Positions 50,246-60,571 of a stretch of 64,000 nt of DNA are shown here, one piece after another. Location: the NCBI RefSeq assembly GCF_003937915.1, contig NZ_RHUM01000017.1:1-64000 (forward strand). The letters run 5' to 3'. Position numbers and translations under genes: made by a program. The stretch's first letter is position 1. Each line of letters begins with the position of its first letter. Below the pieces are notes generated by a model. That model was given only the letters and a program-made list of their open reading frames with translations, was not told the DNA's origin and did not search any database. The DNA is from Erwinia sp. 198 (GTDB lineage: Bacteria; Pseudomonadota; Gammaproteobacteria; Enterobacterales; Enterobacteriaceae).

Positions 50246-51028
50246 TTACAGCTGAGTCAGCTTGGCCAGCATCTGATCGGACGTGCTGATTGCCTTACTG
50301 TTGATCTCATAGGCGCGCTGAGTCTGGATCATGCTGACCAGCTCCTCGGCAACGTTTACGTTGGAGGTTTCAACGTAGCCCTGATAGAGCAGGCCCGCGC
50401 CGTTGTTGCCCGGCGTGCTGTCGGTCGGCGCACCCGATGACTGCGTTTCCTGGTACAGGTTTTCACCTTTGCTTTCCAGGCCAGCATCGTTAATAAAGGT
50501 GCTCAGCGTCAGCTGACCGACCTGCGTAGGCTGGGTCTGGCCCTGCACCGTCACGCTGACCACGCCGTCACGGCCGATAGTCATGTTCAGGGCGTTAGCC
50601 GGGATAGTGATCGCCGGCTGCACCGGGAAACCGGCGTTGGTCACCAGCTGGCCGTTCTGGTCAGTCTGGAAAGAGCCGTCGCGGGTATAGGCCAGCGTGC
50701 CGTCCGGCATCTGTACCTGGAAATAACCCTGCCCGCTGATCGCCACATCTTTCGATGAGTCGGTTTTGTTCAGGTTGCCCTGAGTGTGCAGACGCTCGGT
50801 CGCTACCGGACGAGTACCGGTACCCAACTGCATCCCGGAAGGCAGCGAAGTCTGTTCTGAAGACTGCGCGCCGGGCTGACGAATGGTCTGGTACATCAAA
50901 TCTTCAAACACGGCACGCTGGCGTTTAAAGCCGTTGGTGCTGACGTTCGCCAGGTTGTTCGAGATAACGTCCATATTGGTCTGCTGAGCATCAAGACCGG
51001 TTTTGGCAATCCATAAAGAGTTAATCAT
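50246..51028 (-). CDS. flgG: Flagellar distal rod protein FlgG
   Basis: 260-residue distal rod subunit. The N-terminal rod motif [20 protein letters not shown] and the C-terminal [20 protein letters not shown] form the D0 coiled coil. It has the same length as E. coli FlgG and follows flgF by 16 bp. Confidence 0.98.
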   Translation of the reverse strand: MINSLWIAKTGLDAQQTNMDVISNNLANVSTNGFKRQRAVFEDLMYQTIRQPGAQSSEQTSLPSGMQLGTGTRPVATERLHTQGNLNKTDSSKDVAISGQGYFQVQMPDGTLAYTRDGSFQTDQNGQLVTNAGFPVQPAITIPANALNMTIGRDGVVSVTVQGQTQPTQVGQLTLSTFINDAGLESKGENLYQETQSSGAPTDSTPGNNGAGLLYQGYVETSNVNVAEELVSMIQTQRAYEINSKAISTSDQMLAKLTQL

Positions 51029-51044
51029 GTTAGTTCCTCTGCTC

Positions 51045-51785
51045 TTAGCTCATTGACAGCAGCTGGTTAGCGCGTTGTTCGTTTTCATCGACGCTGGAGA
51101 TGACTTTCATTTGCATCTCAAAGCGGCGTGCGTTGGCGATCATGTCGACCATGGTCTGGCTGGAGCTGACGTTGCTGCCCTCCAGCACGCCAGGCATCAC
51201 CTGAATGGTCGGATCGGCCTGCAGGGTTTGCGCTGCGCCGGTCGGACGGAACAGGCCGTCGTCGCCGCGAGTGACTTCCGAGCTGGTGGCTTTCACCAGC
51301 TTCAGACGTCCCAGCTGGACAGTGGCGTTCGGCGGATCGCCAGGGTTCAGCGCGGTAATAGTCCCGTCAGCGGCAATGGTGATTTCCGAGCCTTGCGGTA
51401 CCGCAATCGGTCCGCCGTCGCCCATCACCAGCTTGCCCTGAATGGTCAGCTGGCCGGCCGGGTTCAGCTCCATATTGCCGTTGCGGGTGTAGGCTTCAGC
51501 GCCATCCTGAGCCTGCACGGCCAGCCAGCCATCCTGACGTACGGCGACGTCCAGCGAACGTCCGGTGTAGTCCATGGCGCCGGGAGTCATATCTGAGCCC
51601 GGCGTCGAAGCCGTCACCAGCGTACGGGTCGGCAGTGAGTCGCCCTGCACCGGCACGGCGCGCAGCGCGTTCAGCTGCGCACGGAAACCAGGCGTTGAGG
51701 CGTTTGCCAGGTTGTTCGCCGTTACTGCCTGCTGTTGGAGGGTCTGACTGGCAGCCCCCATTGCGGTATATATCGCGTGATCCAT
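51045..51785 (-). CDS. flgF: Flagellar proximal rod protein FlgF
   Basis: 246-residue proximal rod subunit with the rod motif [20 protein letters not shown] at the N-terminus and [19 protein letters not shown] at the C-terminus. It lies between flgE (21 bp) and flgG (16 bp) in the class 2 operon. Confidence 0.97.
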   Translation of the reverse strand: MDHAIYTAMGAASQTLQQQAVTANNLANASTPGFRAQLNALRAVPVQGDSLPTRTLVTASTPGSDMTPGAMDYTGRSLDVAVRQDGWLAVQAQDGAEAYTRNGNMELNPAGQLTIQGKLVMGDGGPIAVPQGSEITIAADGTITALNPGDPPNATVQLGRLKLVKATSSEVTRGDDGLFRPTGAAQTLQADPTIQVMPGVLEGSNVSSSQTMVDMIANARRFEMQMKVISSVDENEQRANQLLSMS

Positions 51786-51806
51786 AAGACGATCCTGTTA
51801 GCCGAA

Positions 51807-53015
51807 TTAACGCAGGTTGACCAGGGTATTGAGGATCTGGTCCTGTGTTTTAATGGTCTGGGCGTTAGACTGATAGTTACGCTGTGCCACAATCATGTTG
51901 ACCAGTTCTTTACTCAGGTCGACGTTGGAAGATTCCAGCGCGCCTGCGGTCAGCGTACCCAGGTTACCGGTGCCCGCCAGGCCAACCAGCGCCTGACCGG
52001 AAGAAGCCGTTGCTGACCACACGTTGTTGCCTTCAGACTTCAGGCCTTCCGGGTTAGCAAAGTTAGCCAGCGCGATCTGACCCAGAGTCTGGGTTTTCTC
52101 GTTAGAGTAGTTACCTACTACCGTGCCGTCGTTGTTGATCTGATAGCTGGTCAGTTCGCCCGGCTTGTAACCATCCTGCGTTGGGTTACCGAAGGTGCTG
52201 GTGCCGGTGTTCTGCTGCTGGCTGCCCGCCATGTTCAGCGTGAAGTTAGTGGCAGCAGAACCGTTCAGGCCCCCCAGCGTAATCGCCTGCGTCGCGGTGG
52301 ACGTCATCTGGCCGCTGGTGTCAAAAGTCATGTTGAACGTGCCCACGTCAGCGGTAGGATCCGCCGCGCTGCCGTCCTTCACGTTAACCTTCCACGCATT
52401 GTCACCGGTTTTAGTGAAATACAGGTTCAGGTTGTGCTCGTTACCCAGCGAGTCATAGGTGGTCATTGACGCTTTGCTGTTGTAGGAGCTGGTGTTGTTA
52501 ATATCCAGCGGCGTGGTGGTTGGCACGCTGTCGGTTGAGTTCAGGTTAGCTACCAGTGCCGCTGCGCTGGTGGATTTCGCCGCCATCGCCGTGGTTGGTA
52601 CGCTCAGCGCTACCGGGTTAGCACCGGTCTGCACGGTTGGCGGCGTGCCGGTTGCCGGATAGCCGGTCAGCTGCAGGCCGTTGGCGTTAACGATGTTGCG
52701 GTTAGCGTCCAGCGTGAACTGGCCGTTACGGCTGTAGTAAACCGCGCCGCTGGCGTCAGCCATACGGAAGAAGCCGGCCTGGCTGATCGCCACGTCCAGG
52801 CCACGGCTGGTAGAAGTGGTGGTACCGTCGTTAAAGTCCTGGGTTACCGCAGCTACTTTTACGCCCAGACCGACTTTAGAATCGGCGAACATATCGGCAA
52901 AGGAAACGGTAGCGGATTTAAAACCCACCGTTGCGGAGTTGGCGATGTTGTTGCCGATAACGTCCAGGTTGCTGGATGCTGCGTTTAAACCGCTGACTGC
53001 CTGAGAAAATGCCAT
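51807..53015 (-). CDS. flgE: Flagellar hook protein FlgE
   Basis: 402-residue hook subunit. N-terminal AVSGLNAASSNLDVIGNNIA and C-terminal NVDLSKELVNMIVAQRNYQS are the conserved coiled-coil ends; the central surface domain is Thr/Asn/Ser-rich. It is capped by FlgD, encoded 26 bp upstream. Confidence 0.98.
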   Translation of the reverse strand: MAFSQAVSGLNAASSNLDVIGNNIANSATVGFKSATVSFADMFADSKVGLGVKVAAVTQDFNDGTTTSTSRGLDVAISQAGFFRMADASGAVYYSRNGQFTLDANRNIVNANGLQLTGYPATGTPPTVQTGANPVALSVPTTAMAAKSTSAAALVANLNSTDSVPTTTPLDINNTSSYNSKASMTTYDSLGNEHNLNLYFTKTGDNAWKVNVKDGSAADPTADVGTFNMTFDTSGQMTSTATQAITLGGLNGSAATNFTLNMAGSQQQNTGTSTFGNPTQDGYKPGELTSYQINNDGTVVGNYSNEKTQTLGQIALANFANPEGLKSEGNNVWSATASSGQALVGLAGTGNLGTLTAGALESSNVDLSKELVNMIVAQRNYQSNAQTIKTQDQILNTLVNLR

Positions 53016-53041
53016 GTGTGTATTCCTGAATCGGGGTTAAG

Positions 53042-53713
53042 TTAAATAATCTGACGAACATTCGCGATGGTGGTCTTACCCATCGTGCCGAGGTCGAGAA
53101 CGGCACCGCTGGTGTCGTTAGTAACCCCGTTGACTAATGCATAATTCAGCGGCTGCGCGACCAGCTGTCCGGTAGCGTTGCTGGCGCTGATGGCCACGTT
53201 ATATTTACCGTCGCCTGCGGTGGTGCCGTCTGCTGACGAACCATCCCAGGAGAAGGTATGGACGCCGGCGCTCAGCGCGCCCAGGTTAATGGTTTGCACT
53301 ACCTTGCCGGAGGGATCGGTAATGGTGGCGGTGGTCGCTGTCGAAGCCTGTTCCAGGCTCACGCCAAACGGCGTGGTCTTACCGCTGCCCACCAGCACCT
53401 GCGAACCGTTAACCATCACGCCTTTGCCGATCAGGGTGGAAGCCTGCAAAGACTGTCCGCTGTTGATCTGGCCGGAAATCGAACCCAGCGTGGTGTTCAG
53501 TTTTTCAATGCCGCTCAGGGTATTGATCTGTGCCAGCTGCGTGGTCAGCTGGCTGTTATCCATCGGGTTCGTCGGATCCTGGTTTTTTAACTGCGTGACC
53601 AGCAGGGTCAGGAAGTTATTTTGCAGGTCAGCTGCCGATTTATCGGTGGTCGACGACGAAGAACTAATAGCTGTGTTGTCAAGTGACTCATTAACGCCAA
53701 CGGTAATGCCCAT
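53042..53713 (-). CDS. flgD: Flagellar hook assembly protein FlgD
   Basis: 223-residue hook-cap scaffold. The N-terminal motif NNFLTLLVTQLKNQDPTNPM is the family signature, followed by FLGD-tudor and Ig-like parts with the VHTFSWDG motif. It is needed for hook assembly and removed afterwards. It lies 11 bp after flgC. Confidence 0.97.
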   Translation of the reverse strand: MGITVGVNESLDNTAISSSSSTTDKSAADLQNNFLTLLVTQLKNQDPTNPMDNSQLTTQLAQINTLSGIEKLNTTLGSISGQINSGQSLQASTLIGKGVMVNGSQVLVGSGKTTPFGVSLEQASTATTATITDPSGKVVQTINLGALSAGVHTFSWDGSSADGTTAGDGKYNVAISASNATGQLVAQPLNYALVNGVTNDTSGAVLDLGTMGKTTIANVRQII

Positions 53714-53724
53714 CTGTCTGTTCC

Positions 53725-54129
53725 TTATTGACCCATCGTCAGGGTTTTCATCATCATTTGTTTAACGGTGTTCAGAACTTCAACGTTGGCCTGGTAACTG
53801 CGCGACGCCGACATGGTGTTAACCGTTTCCCCGACCACATCCACGTTTGGCATCTTGACGTAACCTTTCGCGTCGGCCATCGGGTTACCCGGTTCGTAAA
53901 CCAGCTTCGCTGGCGTAGGATCGTCCACTACCTGCGCGACGCGTACGCCGCCGGTCGCTGAGCCTGGTGCCGCATCGGTCTGGAAAACCACCTGCTTCGC
54001 CACGTAAGGCTGACCGTCCGGCCCGGTTACGCTGTCGGCGTTGGCCAGGTTGCTGGCGCTGACGTTCAGGCGCTGCGACTGGGCAGCCATTGCCGATCCG
54101 GCGATATTAAAAATGTTCAGTAAAGCCAT
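53725..54129 (-). CDS. flgC: Flagellar proximal rod protein FlgC
   Basis: 134-residue rod subunit with the motif [20 protein letters not shown] and C-terminal [19 protein letters not shown]. It lies 3 bp after flgB. Confidence 0.98.
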   Translation of the reverse strand: MALLNIFNIAGSAMAAQSQRLNVSASNLANADSVTGPDGQPYVAKQVVFQTDAAPGSATGGVRVAQVVDDPTPAKLVYEPGNPMADAKGYVKMPNVDVVGETVNTMSASRSYQANVEVLNTVKQMMMKTLTMGQ

Positions 54130-54132
54130 TTA

Positions 54133-54546
54133 TTATTGCCCCTGTAATACGGACATCATGCCTTTGATCTGGCCGCTGATAAGAGTCAGATCCGTTTGAT
54201 ACTTCAGGCTGTTATCCGCAAATTCGGTACGTTCGCGGTCCATATCCACCGTGTTGCCATCCAGCGAGGGCTGGGACGGCACGCGGTACATCAGATCCAT
54301 CGATGCTGGTGCAGAAGACTGCGCAGCAATATGACGTGACGAGGTGACCGCCAGCGACATGCCCGTTCCCTGCGCTCGCCCCTGCTCCATCACTTTGCTC
54401 AGCTGGCTGGCGAAATCGATATCGCGCGCCTGATAGCCCGGCGTGTCCGCGTTGGCGATATTGGATGCCAGGATTTCCTGCCGCTGTGCACGCAGGTTTA
54501 GTGCTTCAGTGTTAAACCGTAGGGCTGCGTCGAGTTTGTCGAGCAT
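54133..54546 (-). CDS. flgB: Flagellar proximal rod protein FlgB
   Basis: 137-residue rod subunit, first gene of the flgBCDEFGHIJ operon. [20 protein letters not shown] is the rod consensus and [19 protein letters not shown] the C-terminal helix. The promoter lies in the divergent flgB-flgA region, which contains a putative FlhDC site. Confidence 0.98.
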   Translation of the reverse strand: MLDKLDAALRFNTEALNLRAQRQEILASNIANADTPGYQARDIDFASQLSKVMEQGRAQGTGMSLAVTSSRHIAAQSSAPASMDLMYRVPSQPSLDGNTVDMDRERTEFADNSLKYQTDLTLISGQIKGMMSVLQGQ

Positions 54547-54603
54547 GTTTCCTCCGCAATTGAAAATTCAGTGGGGAGAGAATAAGCGGGTTAGGATTAA
54601 TCC

Positions 54604-54644
54604 GATCGGCAGAATAGCGCTAAAAAGCGTCGTTAATTTGCGCC
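54604..54644. promoter_or_regulatory. Putative FlhDC-responsive element between flgB and flgA
   Basis: GATCGGCAGAATAGCG and, on the other strand, GGCGCAAATTAACGACG form two loosely related inverted half-sites eight bases apart, reminiscent of FlhD4C2 boxes. Both divergent operons are class 2 genes in E. coli and Salmonella. The match is by eye only. Confidence 0.4.
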
Positions 54645-54701
54645 TTGACTTTGCGGCCCCATGCGTAGAATCGTCGCCATGTTGCAGCGAGGATGAAAAA
54701 G

Positions 54702-55367
54702 ATGCGTGTGTTGACTCTCTTCCTGATGAGCCTGAGTCTGGCGACGGTTAGCGCCAGTGCCGCCGACCTGACGGCCCAGCTCAATCAATTTTTTAAAGCC
54801 CGCTATGGGGAAACCGGCCAGGGTGCCGATACCCTGAGCGTGGTAGTGAAAACGCCGCAGGGGCAGTGGCCCGCCTGTGATGCACCGCAATTTTCCTTAC
54901 CGGGCAATAGCCGGATGTGGGGCAACATGAGCGTGGCCGCCAACTGTGGCCAGAACCGGCGCTATCTCCAGGTGCAGGTGCAGGTTGAAGGCGATTATCT
55001 GGTGGCGGCTCGTCAGGTCGTGCGTGGTACCGCGCTGACCGCGGACGATTTAAAAGTGGTGCATGGCCGTCTGGATACGCTGCCGGCGCGTGCGGTGATC
55101 AATATTGCCGACGTGGCCGACGCTGTCGCGCTGCGGGACATCGTGCCCGGCCAGCCGCTGACGATGATGATGGTGCGCCAGCCGTGGCGCGTGAAGGCTG
55201 GCGACAACGTCAATGTTATCGCCAGCGGAGACGGTTTTAACGTCGCCAGCGAGGGCCGCGCCATGAACAACGCCACGGCGGCGCAGCCGGTCAGAGTACG
55301 CATGAATTCAGGGCAGATTGTGAGCGGGAAAGTCGGCTCCGATGGGAATATTCTTATATCGTTGTAA
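54702..55367 (+). CDS. flgA: Flagellar P-ring assembly chaperone FlgA
   Basis: Periplasmic chaperone for FlgI. It has a signal peptide (LTLFLMSLSLATVSASA), a first domain with VEGDYLVAARQVVRGT, and a C-terminal SAF domain (VRQPWRVKAGDNVNVIASGD, VRVRMNSGQIVSGKV). The frame also has an ATG at 54693, but GAGG touches it directly, whereas the ATG at 54702 is nine bases away and is preferred. It is divergent from flgB and leads the flgAMN operon. Confidence 0.95.
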   Translation: MRVLTLFLMSLSLATVSASAADLTAQLNQFFKARYGETGQGADTLSVVVKTPQGQWPACDAPQFSLPGNSRMWGNMSVAANCGQNRRYLQVQVQVEGDYLVAARQVVRGTALTADDLKVVHGRLDTLPARAVINIADVADAVALRDIVPGQPLTMMMVRQPWRVKAGDNVNVIASGDGFNVASEGRAMNNATAAQPVRVRMNSGQIVSGKVGSDGNILISL

Positions 55368-55372
55368 AGCGT

Positions 55373-55399
55373 TAAAGATGGCTTCATCTCTGCCGATAG
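55373..55399 (+). promoter_or_regulatory. Sigma-28 promoter of flgM
   Basis: TAAAGATG-N11-GCCGATAG matches the FliA consensus in spacing and 13 of 16 positions, 71 bp before the flgM start and just after the flgA stop. A class 3 flgM promoter at this place is known in Salmonella. Confidence 0.85.
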
Positions 55400-55469
55400 T
55401 GTAAATAACAGACGTAATACACTTGAGCAATTCAGGCCGCTATTTGCCTGAGCAAACTGGAGCCAGATT

Positions 55470-55763
55470 ATGAGCATTGACAGAACTCAACCTATGAAGC
55501 CGGCCAGTACCGTGCAGCCTCGCGATCTTCCTGAAATGGCTACGCCGAAGGCGCAGAAGGTAGAGACAAAAACAACCGAATCAGGTACCCAGGTGGTACT
55601 GAGCGGCGCACAGTCACAGCTGACCAAATCCAGCTCGCAGGATATTAATACCGCGCGCGTTGAGCAGCTGAAGACCGCCATCCGTAACGGCGAACTGAAA
55701 ATGGACACCGGCAAAATCGCCGACGCCCTGATCCAGCAAGCCAAAGACTCTTTAAAAGGTTAA
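55470..55763 (+). CDS. flgM: Anti-sigma-28 factor FlgM
   Basis: 97-residue, largely disordered protein that holds FliA until hook completion, when it is exported. It starts MSIDRTQPMKPASTVQPRD; the FliA-binding C-terminal half has RVEQLKTAIRNGELKMDTGK and IADALIQQAKDSL. It is expressed with flgA and additionally from the sigma-28 promoter at 55373-55399. Confidence 0.97.
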   Translation: MSIDRTQPMKPASTVQPRDLPEMATPKAQKVETKTTESGTQVVLSGAQSQLTKSSSQDINTARVEQLKTAIRNGELKMDTGKIADALIQQAKDSLKG

Positions 55764-55771
55764 TCAGGTAA

Positions 55772-56203
55772 ATGACTAAACTGTTGAACGCGCTTGATAA
55801 AATGCTGGAAGTCCTGAAAAGTCTGTCTGACGTAATGGCGGCAGAGCAACAACAGCTCTCGAGCGGTCAGATCAACAGCAGCCTGCTGCAACGCATTACG
55901 GAAGATAAAAGTTCGCTGCTGGCCACGCTCAATTTCCTTGAGCAGCTGCGCCGCGACGCGGAGAAAGAAGCGGGCTTCCATGCGCCCTACAGCGGTCAGC
56001 CGGAAATGGCTCGTCGCTGGGCTGCCCTACAGGAGCAGACGGTAAAACTGCGCGATACTAATTTGCATAACGGGATGTTGCTTAATCATCAAATCACCTT
56101 TACGGAAAAGGCGATTGAGGTATTAAAGCCCTATCAGACCCAGAAGTTTTACGGCCCGAACGGCCAGGCGACTTCAAGCGGCTTTATCAGCCGTAAGGTA
56201 TAA
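55772..56203 (+). CDS. flgN: Flagellar export chaperone FlgN
   Basis: 143-residue helical chaperone for the junction proteins FlgK and FlgL. KLLNALDKMLEVLKSLSDVM at the start and NGMLLNHQITFTEKAIEVL toward the C-terminus (the substrate-binding region) fit the family. It follows flgM by 8 bp and precedes a GC hairpin. Confidence 0.95.
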   Translation: MTKLLNALDKMLEVLKSLSDVMAAEQQQLSSGQINSSLLQRITEDKSSLLATLNFLEQLRRDAEKEAGFHAPYSGQPEMARRWAALQEQTVKLRDTNLHNGMLLNHQITFTEKAIEVLKPYQTQKFYGPNGQATSSGFISRKV

Positions 56204-56216
56204 AGCGCCGTTACTA

Positions 56217-56234
56217 CCCCGGCCTGCGCCGGGG
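56217..56234 (+). terminator. Hairpin after flgN
   Basis: Stem CCCCGGC/GCCGGGG with a four-base loop, 13 bp after the flgN stop, followed by CTGCTGTTT. The T-run is short, so efficiency is uncertain. Confidence 0.5.
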
Positions 56235-56459
56235 CTGCTGTTTCAGACTGTTGACAAGGCGGTTATCGGTTCGCCAGCGGCCTGGTGAATAGCGACCGAG
56301 GCAGAGCGGAACACGGACGCGCGCATCCCTGTAGGCTCGTTTCCCGCGTTCATGCGCGAAAACGGCCTGCTTATCCACCCCTGTCGCTGTAAGGCACTGG
56401 CGTCGCGATAAGAAACAACAGGATATCTGCAGGCGTTCAAATTTGTTATCAATCTCAGG

Positions 56460-56486
56460 CCCCGTTTTGCAACGGGGTTTTGCTTT
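56460..56486 (+). terminator. Second terminator between flgN and murJ
   Basis: Stem CCCCGTT/AACGGGG with loop TTGC, followed by TTTTGCTTT on the plus strand. It ends at the convergent murJ stop. The 220 bp between the two hairpins hold nothing I can name. Confidence 0.7.
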
Positions 56487-58023
56487 ATATGGCCGTAGTG
56501 CGGGCGAAATCCCTAACGCGGAAGCCCAGCAGCGCCAGCACCGCAAAGTAGACGCCGCCGCCAACGGCGCAGACCGCCGCCAGGCGCAGCAAACGCATCA
56601 GCATATTGCCCTGCGCCCATTCCGGCATGACCCACATCATTCCTGCCAGCGCGGCCGCCATAGCGATAACCGCGATAACCAAACGCAGCAAAAAGCTGAA
56701 CCAGCCAGGCTGGGGCAGAAAAATTTTCTGTTTGCGCAGCTGCCAGTAAAGCAGCGCGGCGTTCAGACAGGCCGCCAGACCAATCGACAGCGACAGACCG
56801 GCATGTTTCAGCGGGCCGATAAAGGCCAGGTTCATTACCTGCGTCATGATCAGCGTCACAATGGCGATTTTGACCGGCGTTTTGATGTCCTGCCGCGAAT
56901 AAAAGCCCGGCGCCAGGATTTTCACCACGATCAGCCCCATCAGTCCGACCGAATAGGCGACCAGCGCGCGCTGGGTCATGGCCGCGTCAAACGCGGAGAA
57001 TTTCCCATACTGAAACAGCGCCACGGTCAGCGGCTTAGCGAGGATCCCCAGCGCGACCGCGCTTGGCAGCGCCAGCACGAAGCAGAGGCGCAGCCCCCAG
57101 TCCATCAGGCGGTTATATTCATCGTGATTATTACTGGCGAAGCTTTTAGCCAGCGAAGGCAGCAAAATAGTGCCCAGCGCCACGCCCAGCACCCCGGAGG
57201 GAAACTCCATCAGGCGGTCGGCGTAGTACATCCACGAGACGGAGCCGGACACCAGAAACGAAGCGAAAATAGTGTTGATAATCAAAGAAATCTGGCTGAC
57301 GGATACGCCCAGGATGGCTGGTCCCATCTGGCGCATCACCCGCCAGACGCCCGCATCCTTCAGGTTAAGGCGCGGCAGCACCAGCATGCCAATTTTCTTT
57401 AAATGCGGCAGCTGATAGCCCAGCTGTAAGACGCCGCCGGCCACCACGGCCCAGGCCAGCGCCATTACCGGCGGATGGAAATGCGGGGCCGCGAACAGCG
57501 CAAACCCGATCATACTGATATTCAGCAACGTCGGCGCAAAGGCCGGCACGGAAAAGCGGTTCCAGGTGTTCAGGATCGCGCCTGTGAGCGAGGCCAGCGA
57601 AATCAGCATAATATAGGGAAAGGTGACGCGGAGTAGCGCCGAGGTCAGCGCAAACTTGTCGGCCGTATCGGCGAAGCCGGGCGCGGTCACTAAAATTACC
57701 CAGGGTGCGGCAAACATCCCGGCCACGGTAATTATCGCCAGCGCCAGCGTTAACAGCCCGGAGACGTAGGCGATAAACACCCGCGTCGCCTCCTCGCCCT
57801 GCTTGCTTTTGTACTCCGCGAGGATCGGCACAAAGGCCTGAGAAAAGGCGCCTTCGGCAAAGATACGGCGCAGCAGGTTCGGCAGTTTAAAGGCGACAAA
57901 GAAGGCGTCGGTTGCCATTCCCGCGCCGAACACTCTTGCCACGATGGCATCGCGCGCAAAGCCCAGCACGCGAGAAAACAGGGTCATCGAGCTGACCGCT
58001 GCCAGGGATTTCAACAGGTTCAT
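56485..58023 (-). CDS. murJ: Lipid II flippase MurJ
   Basis: Inner-membrane MOP-superfamily protein that flips lipid II to the periplasm; essential. 512 residues with about 14 membrane helices. [19 protein letters not shown] carries the conserved arginines of the central cavity; [20 protein letters not shown] and [20 protein letters not shown] are family signatures. The frame extends 52 codons upstream, but [13 protein letters not shown] at 58023 matches E. coli. Confidence 0.98.
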   Translation of the reverse strand: MNLLKSLAAVSSMTLFSRVLGFARDAIVARVFGAGMATDAFFVAFKLPNLLRRIFAEGAFSQAFVPILAEYKSKQGEEATRVFIAYVSGLLTLALAIITVAGMFAAPWVILVTAPGFADTADKFALTSALLRVTFPYIMLISLASLTGAILNTWNRFSVPAFAPTLLNISMIGFALFAAPHFHPPVMALAWAVVAGGVLQLGYQLPHLKKIGMLVLPRLNLKDAGVWRVMRQMGPAILGVSVSQISLIINTIFASFLVSGSVSWMYYADRLMEFPSGVLGVALGTILLPSLAKSFASNNHDEYNRLMDWGLRLCFVLALPSAVALGILAKPLTVALFQYGKFSAFDAAMTQRALVAYSVGLMGLIVVKILAPGFYSRQDIKTPVKIAIVTLIMTQVMNLAFIGPLKHAGLSLSIGLAACLNAALLYWQLRKQKIFLPQPGWFSFLLRLVIAVIAMAAALAGMMWVMPEWAQGNMLMRLLRLAAVCAVGGGVYFAVLALLGFRVRDFARTTAI

Positions 58024-58144
58024 GATCTTCGATTCTTTTAAAGGAGGTGGCGCGCCACGGTTATCGTCCGGCCGCTTCAGACGGCGCGAAAGCTGGCATA
58101 GTCTACTGATATGCCGTGAAATAACCACATCCGATTGCTCACCG

Positions 58145-59065
58145 TTATTCCCGTTCGCTGTCGCGCCAGAGCTTTTCAATCACGCGCTGCGCCGCCAGCG
58201 CCTGCTCGCCGGAGGTTTGCGGCATAGTCTGATTTTGTACGCAGTCGATAAAATGGCGTGCCGCGCCAGCGAACCCACGCTGCTCCAGCGTGCTCTGCCA
58301 GCCAGGGACGGGATCGATAACGAGGCGACCCGCCGTTTCCTGCCGTAGCTCCCGCATATCGTCAACCTGCCAGACGCTGCCGTCCGCTATCGCCATGACC
58401 GATTCGCGCTGGGTGCCCGCCCGACGGTGCATACTGGTAGTGATTTGCAGCTTGTCGACCTGAAAATGGTGCTCGGCATAGAGCATTTGGCCGTCGTCGT
58501 TGGTCAGCAGCGTGCCGCTTTGCAGCGACGCCCCACCACCGCCGAGCCAGAGCGCGGTATCCACGACGTGCAGATAATCGTCCAGCAGCGTAAAAAAGAG
58601 ATCGCGCGGGCCGACGCTGTCGCTGCGATGTTTATCCATGCGCAGCGAGGCCAGCCCGCTCAGCGCTTTTAGCTGCAGATAGCGAGGCGCAAAACGACGG
58701 TTGAACGCCACCATCAGCTTGCGGCCACGCTGCTGCGCCAGCGTCACCAGCTGTTCGGCTTCGGCCAGCGTTGCCGCCAGCGGTTTATCCACGCAGACAT
58801 CCTTGCCCGCCAGCAGCAGCTGTTTAACGATGCTGAAGTGCGTGGCGGTTGAGGTATGCACAAAGATCGCGTCGCAGTCGTTAATCAGCCCATCCAGCGT
58901 GGCATAAAGAGGAATACGCCAGCCGTCGCAAATCGGGCGGGCCTTCTGCTGATTAGGGGAAAACGCGCCCACCAGCCGCCAGCCCTGTGCATCAGCCAGC
59001 ACCGGAAGCCAGGCTTTCTGCGCAATATTGCCCAGTCCCACCATACCTATACGCAACGTGGTCAT
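58145..59065 (-). CDS. mviM: Gfo/Idh/MocA-family oxidoreductase MviM
   Basis: 306-residue predicted NAD(P)-dependent dehydrogenase. N-terminal Rossmann motif [17 protein letters not shown], then [17 protein letters not shown] with the conserved EKP-like lysine (here DKP) and the C-terminal alpha/beta dimer domain. The substrate is not known. It lies upstream of murJ, as mviM does in E. coli, and 1 bp after yceH. Confidence 0.95.
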   Translation of the reverse strand: MTTLRIGMVGLGNIAQKAWLPVLADAQGWRLVGAFSPNQQKARPICDGWRIPLYATLDGLINDCDAIFVHTSTATHFSIVKQLLLAGKDVCVDKPLAATLAEAEQLVTLAQQRGRKLMVAFNRRFAPRYLQLKALSGLASLRMDKHRSDSVGPRDLFFTLLDDYLHVVDTALWLGGGGASLQSGTLLTNDDGQMLYAEHHFQVDKLQITTSMHRRAGTQRESVMAIADGSVWQVDDMRELRQETAGRLVIDPVPGWQSTLEQRGFAGAARHFIDCVQNQTMPQTSGEQALAAQRVIEKLWRDSERE

Positions 59066-59066
59066 A

Positions 59067-59708
59067 TCAGGATCCTTTCAGCAATTGAGCCAGCTGCTGC
59101 TGCATTTCCGCCATCTGGCGCTCAAGCTCCGCCACCCTTTCCGTTAAATCGCCGCTTTCTCCCGCATCCGAAGAGGCGGGCAACGCGGCCTCATCCACTT
59201 CGCCGCTGAACAAATGCATATAGCGGCTTTCCCGCTTGCCTGGCTCGCGCGCCAGCCGGACCACAAAGGGCCCGTCTTCGCGCCCGGCGAGATTTTCCAG
59301 CGTTCGCTCGAGCTCTGCCATATCGGCAAATTCATGCAGCCGGGCGCTGCGCGTGCGCAGCTCGCCCGGCGTTTGCGGCCCGCGCAGCAGCAAAGTGGCC
59401 ACCAGCGCCAGCTCTGCAGCAGAAAATTTGAGCTGGCCGAACTCGCTGTTGCAGAAGCGGTGCTCATATTTCACCACTCTTTGCCCGGCGCCGCTAAACG
59501 AGGTAACCAAATGCTTTTTCGCCAGCATGTCCAGCGCATCCTGCACGCCGGTTTCAGCCAGCGTCATCACGGGTTCGCGGTTCGATTTCTGATTACAGGC
59601 CGTAACCACGCCGTTCAGCGACATGGGATACTGATCGGGCGTGGTCACCTGCTTTTCCAGCAGGCAGCCAATAATGCGCGCCTCAACGGGCGAAAGAAGA
59701 ATTTTCAT
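59067..59708 (-). CDS. yceH: YceH (DUF480) winged-helix protein
   Basis: 213 residues with two winged-helix domains: [20 protein letters not shown] and [20 protein letters not shown]. The C-terminal coiled coil [20 protein letters not shown] matches the E. coli protein. Function unknown; it may bind nucleic acid. The start at 59708 overlaps the rimJ stop by one base (TAATG), so the two are coupled. Confidence 0.95.
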   Translation of the reverse strand: MKILLSPVEARIIGCLLEKQVTTPDQYPMSLNGVVTACNQKSNREPVMTLAETGVQDALDMLAKKHLVTSFSGAGQRVVKYEHRFCNSEFGQLKFSAAELALVATLLLRGPQTPGELRTRSARLHEFADMAELERTLENLAGREDGPFVVRLAREPGKRESRYMHLFSGEVDEAALPASSDAGESGDLTERVAELERQMAEMQQQLAQLLKGS

Positions 59709-60304
59709 TACAGGGGTCCACGTCGTTCGGGTGTCCATTCTCTGGCAGTCAGCGCGGTCAGCACGTGATCCTGCCAGCGTCCGTCTATCAGCAGATAGTC
59801 TTTGGCATAGCCCTCTTTTTCAAAGCCGAGCCTGGCCAGTAAATTGCCGCTGCGCTGATTATGCGGCATGTAGTTCGCCATAATCCTGTGCATATGTTGC
59901 TGGCGCTGCATATAACGAATAGCCGACTGGAGCGCCTCGAACATCATGCCCTGTCCCTGCCATTTCTGCCCCAGCGAATAGCCCAGATAGCAGGCGTGAA
60001 ACGAACCGCGCACCACGTTACTGAAGTTGGCTACGCCGCGCACTTCGTTTTCGTCCGGATCCATCACCGCAAAATAGTAGGCGTTGCCCTGCTTATGCAT
60101 ATCGGTGATCAGCCCCAGCCGCGCCTGCCAGCCGGAAGGATAACAGTGGCTTTCATCCCGAATCGGCTCCCAGGGCTTAAGAAACGCCCGGTTTTCCGCA
60201 TAATAATCCGCCAGACGCCAGGCGTCTCTCTCATGTACCAGGCGCACGACCAGCCTGTCGGTAGTCAGGCGCACTTTAGGGGCTGCGGAACGATAGCCAA
60301 ACAT
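59708..60304 (-). CDS. rimJ: Ribosomal protein S5 N-alanine acetyltransferase
   Basis: GNAT enzyme acetylating the N-terminus of ribosomal protein uS5. The 198 residues start [20 protein letters not shown]; acetyl-CoA-binding [15 protein letters not shown] and [20 protein letters not shown] are conserved. The open frame extends much further upstream, but the start at 60304 matches E. coli RimJ and follows GGAGA. It is divergent from grxB. Confidence 0.97.
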   Translation of the reverse strand: MFGYRSAAPKVRLTTDRLVVRLVHERDAWRLADYYAENRAFLKPWEPIRDESHCYPSGWQARLGLITDMHKQGNAYYFAVMDPDENEVRGVANFSNVVRGSFHACYLGYSLGQKWQGQGMMFEALQSAIRYMQRQQHMHRIMANYMPHNQRSGNLLARLGFEKEGYAKDYLLIDGRWQDHVLTALTAREWTPERRGPL

Positions 60305-60571
60305 CTTCTCTCCTGAATTCAGCCGATCATAAATAAAAGCGCCGCGCTGCGTCGACGGCATGTCTTTTACTATAACCGCCTGATTGCAGTCGGGTAAAAT
60401 AATGCCGGGAAATATTCCGGTTGTGAATGGCGAAAACGGCTGAAACGCATGATAGCAGGCGCAGCGGCCGCTACCGGTTTGCCCTGTCAGCCGTTCTCTT
60501 CCATACTTCCTGCATACATTAAGAAGGTTAATGGTATTTGCCGTTACCTTTATCGCTGTAAGGAGGCACTT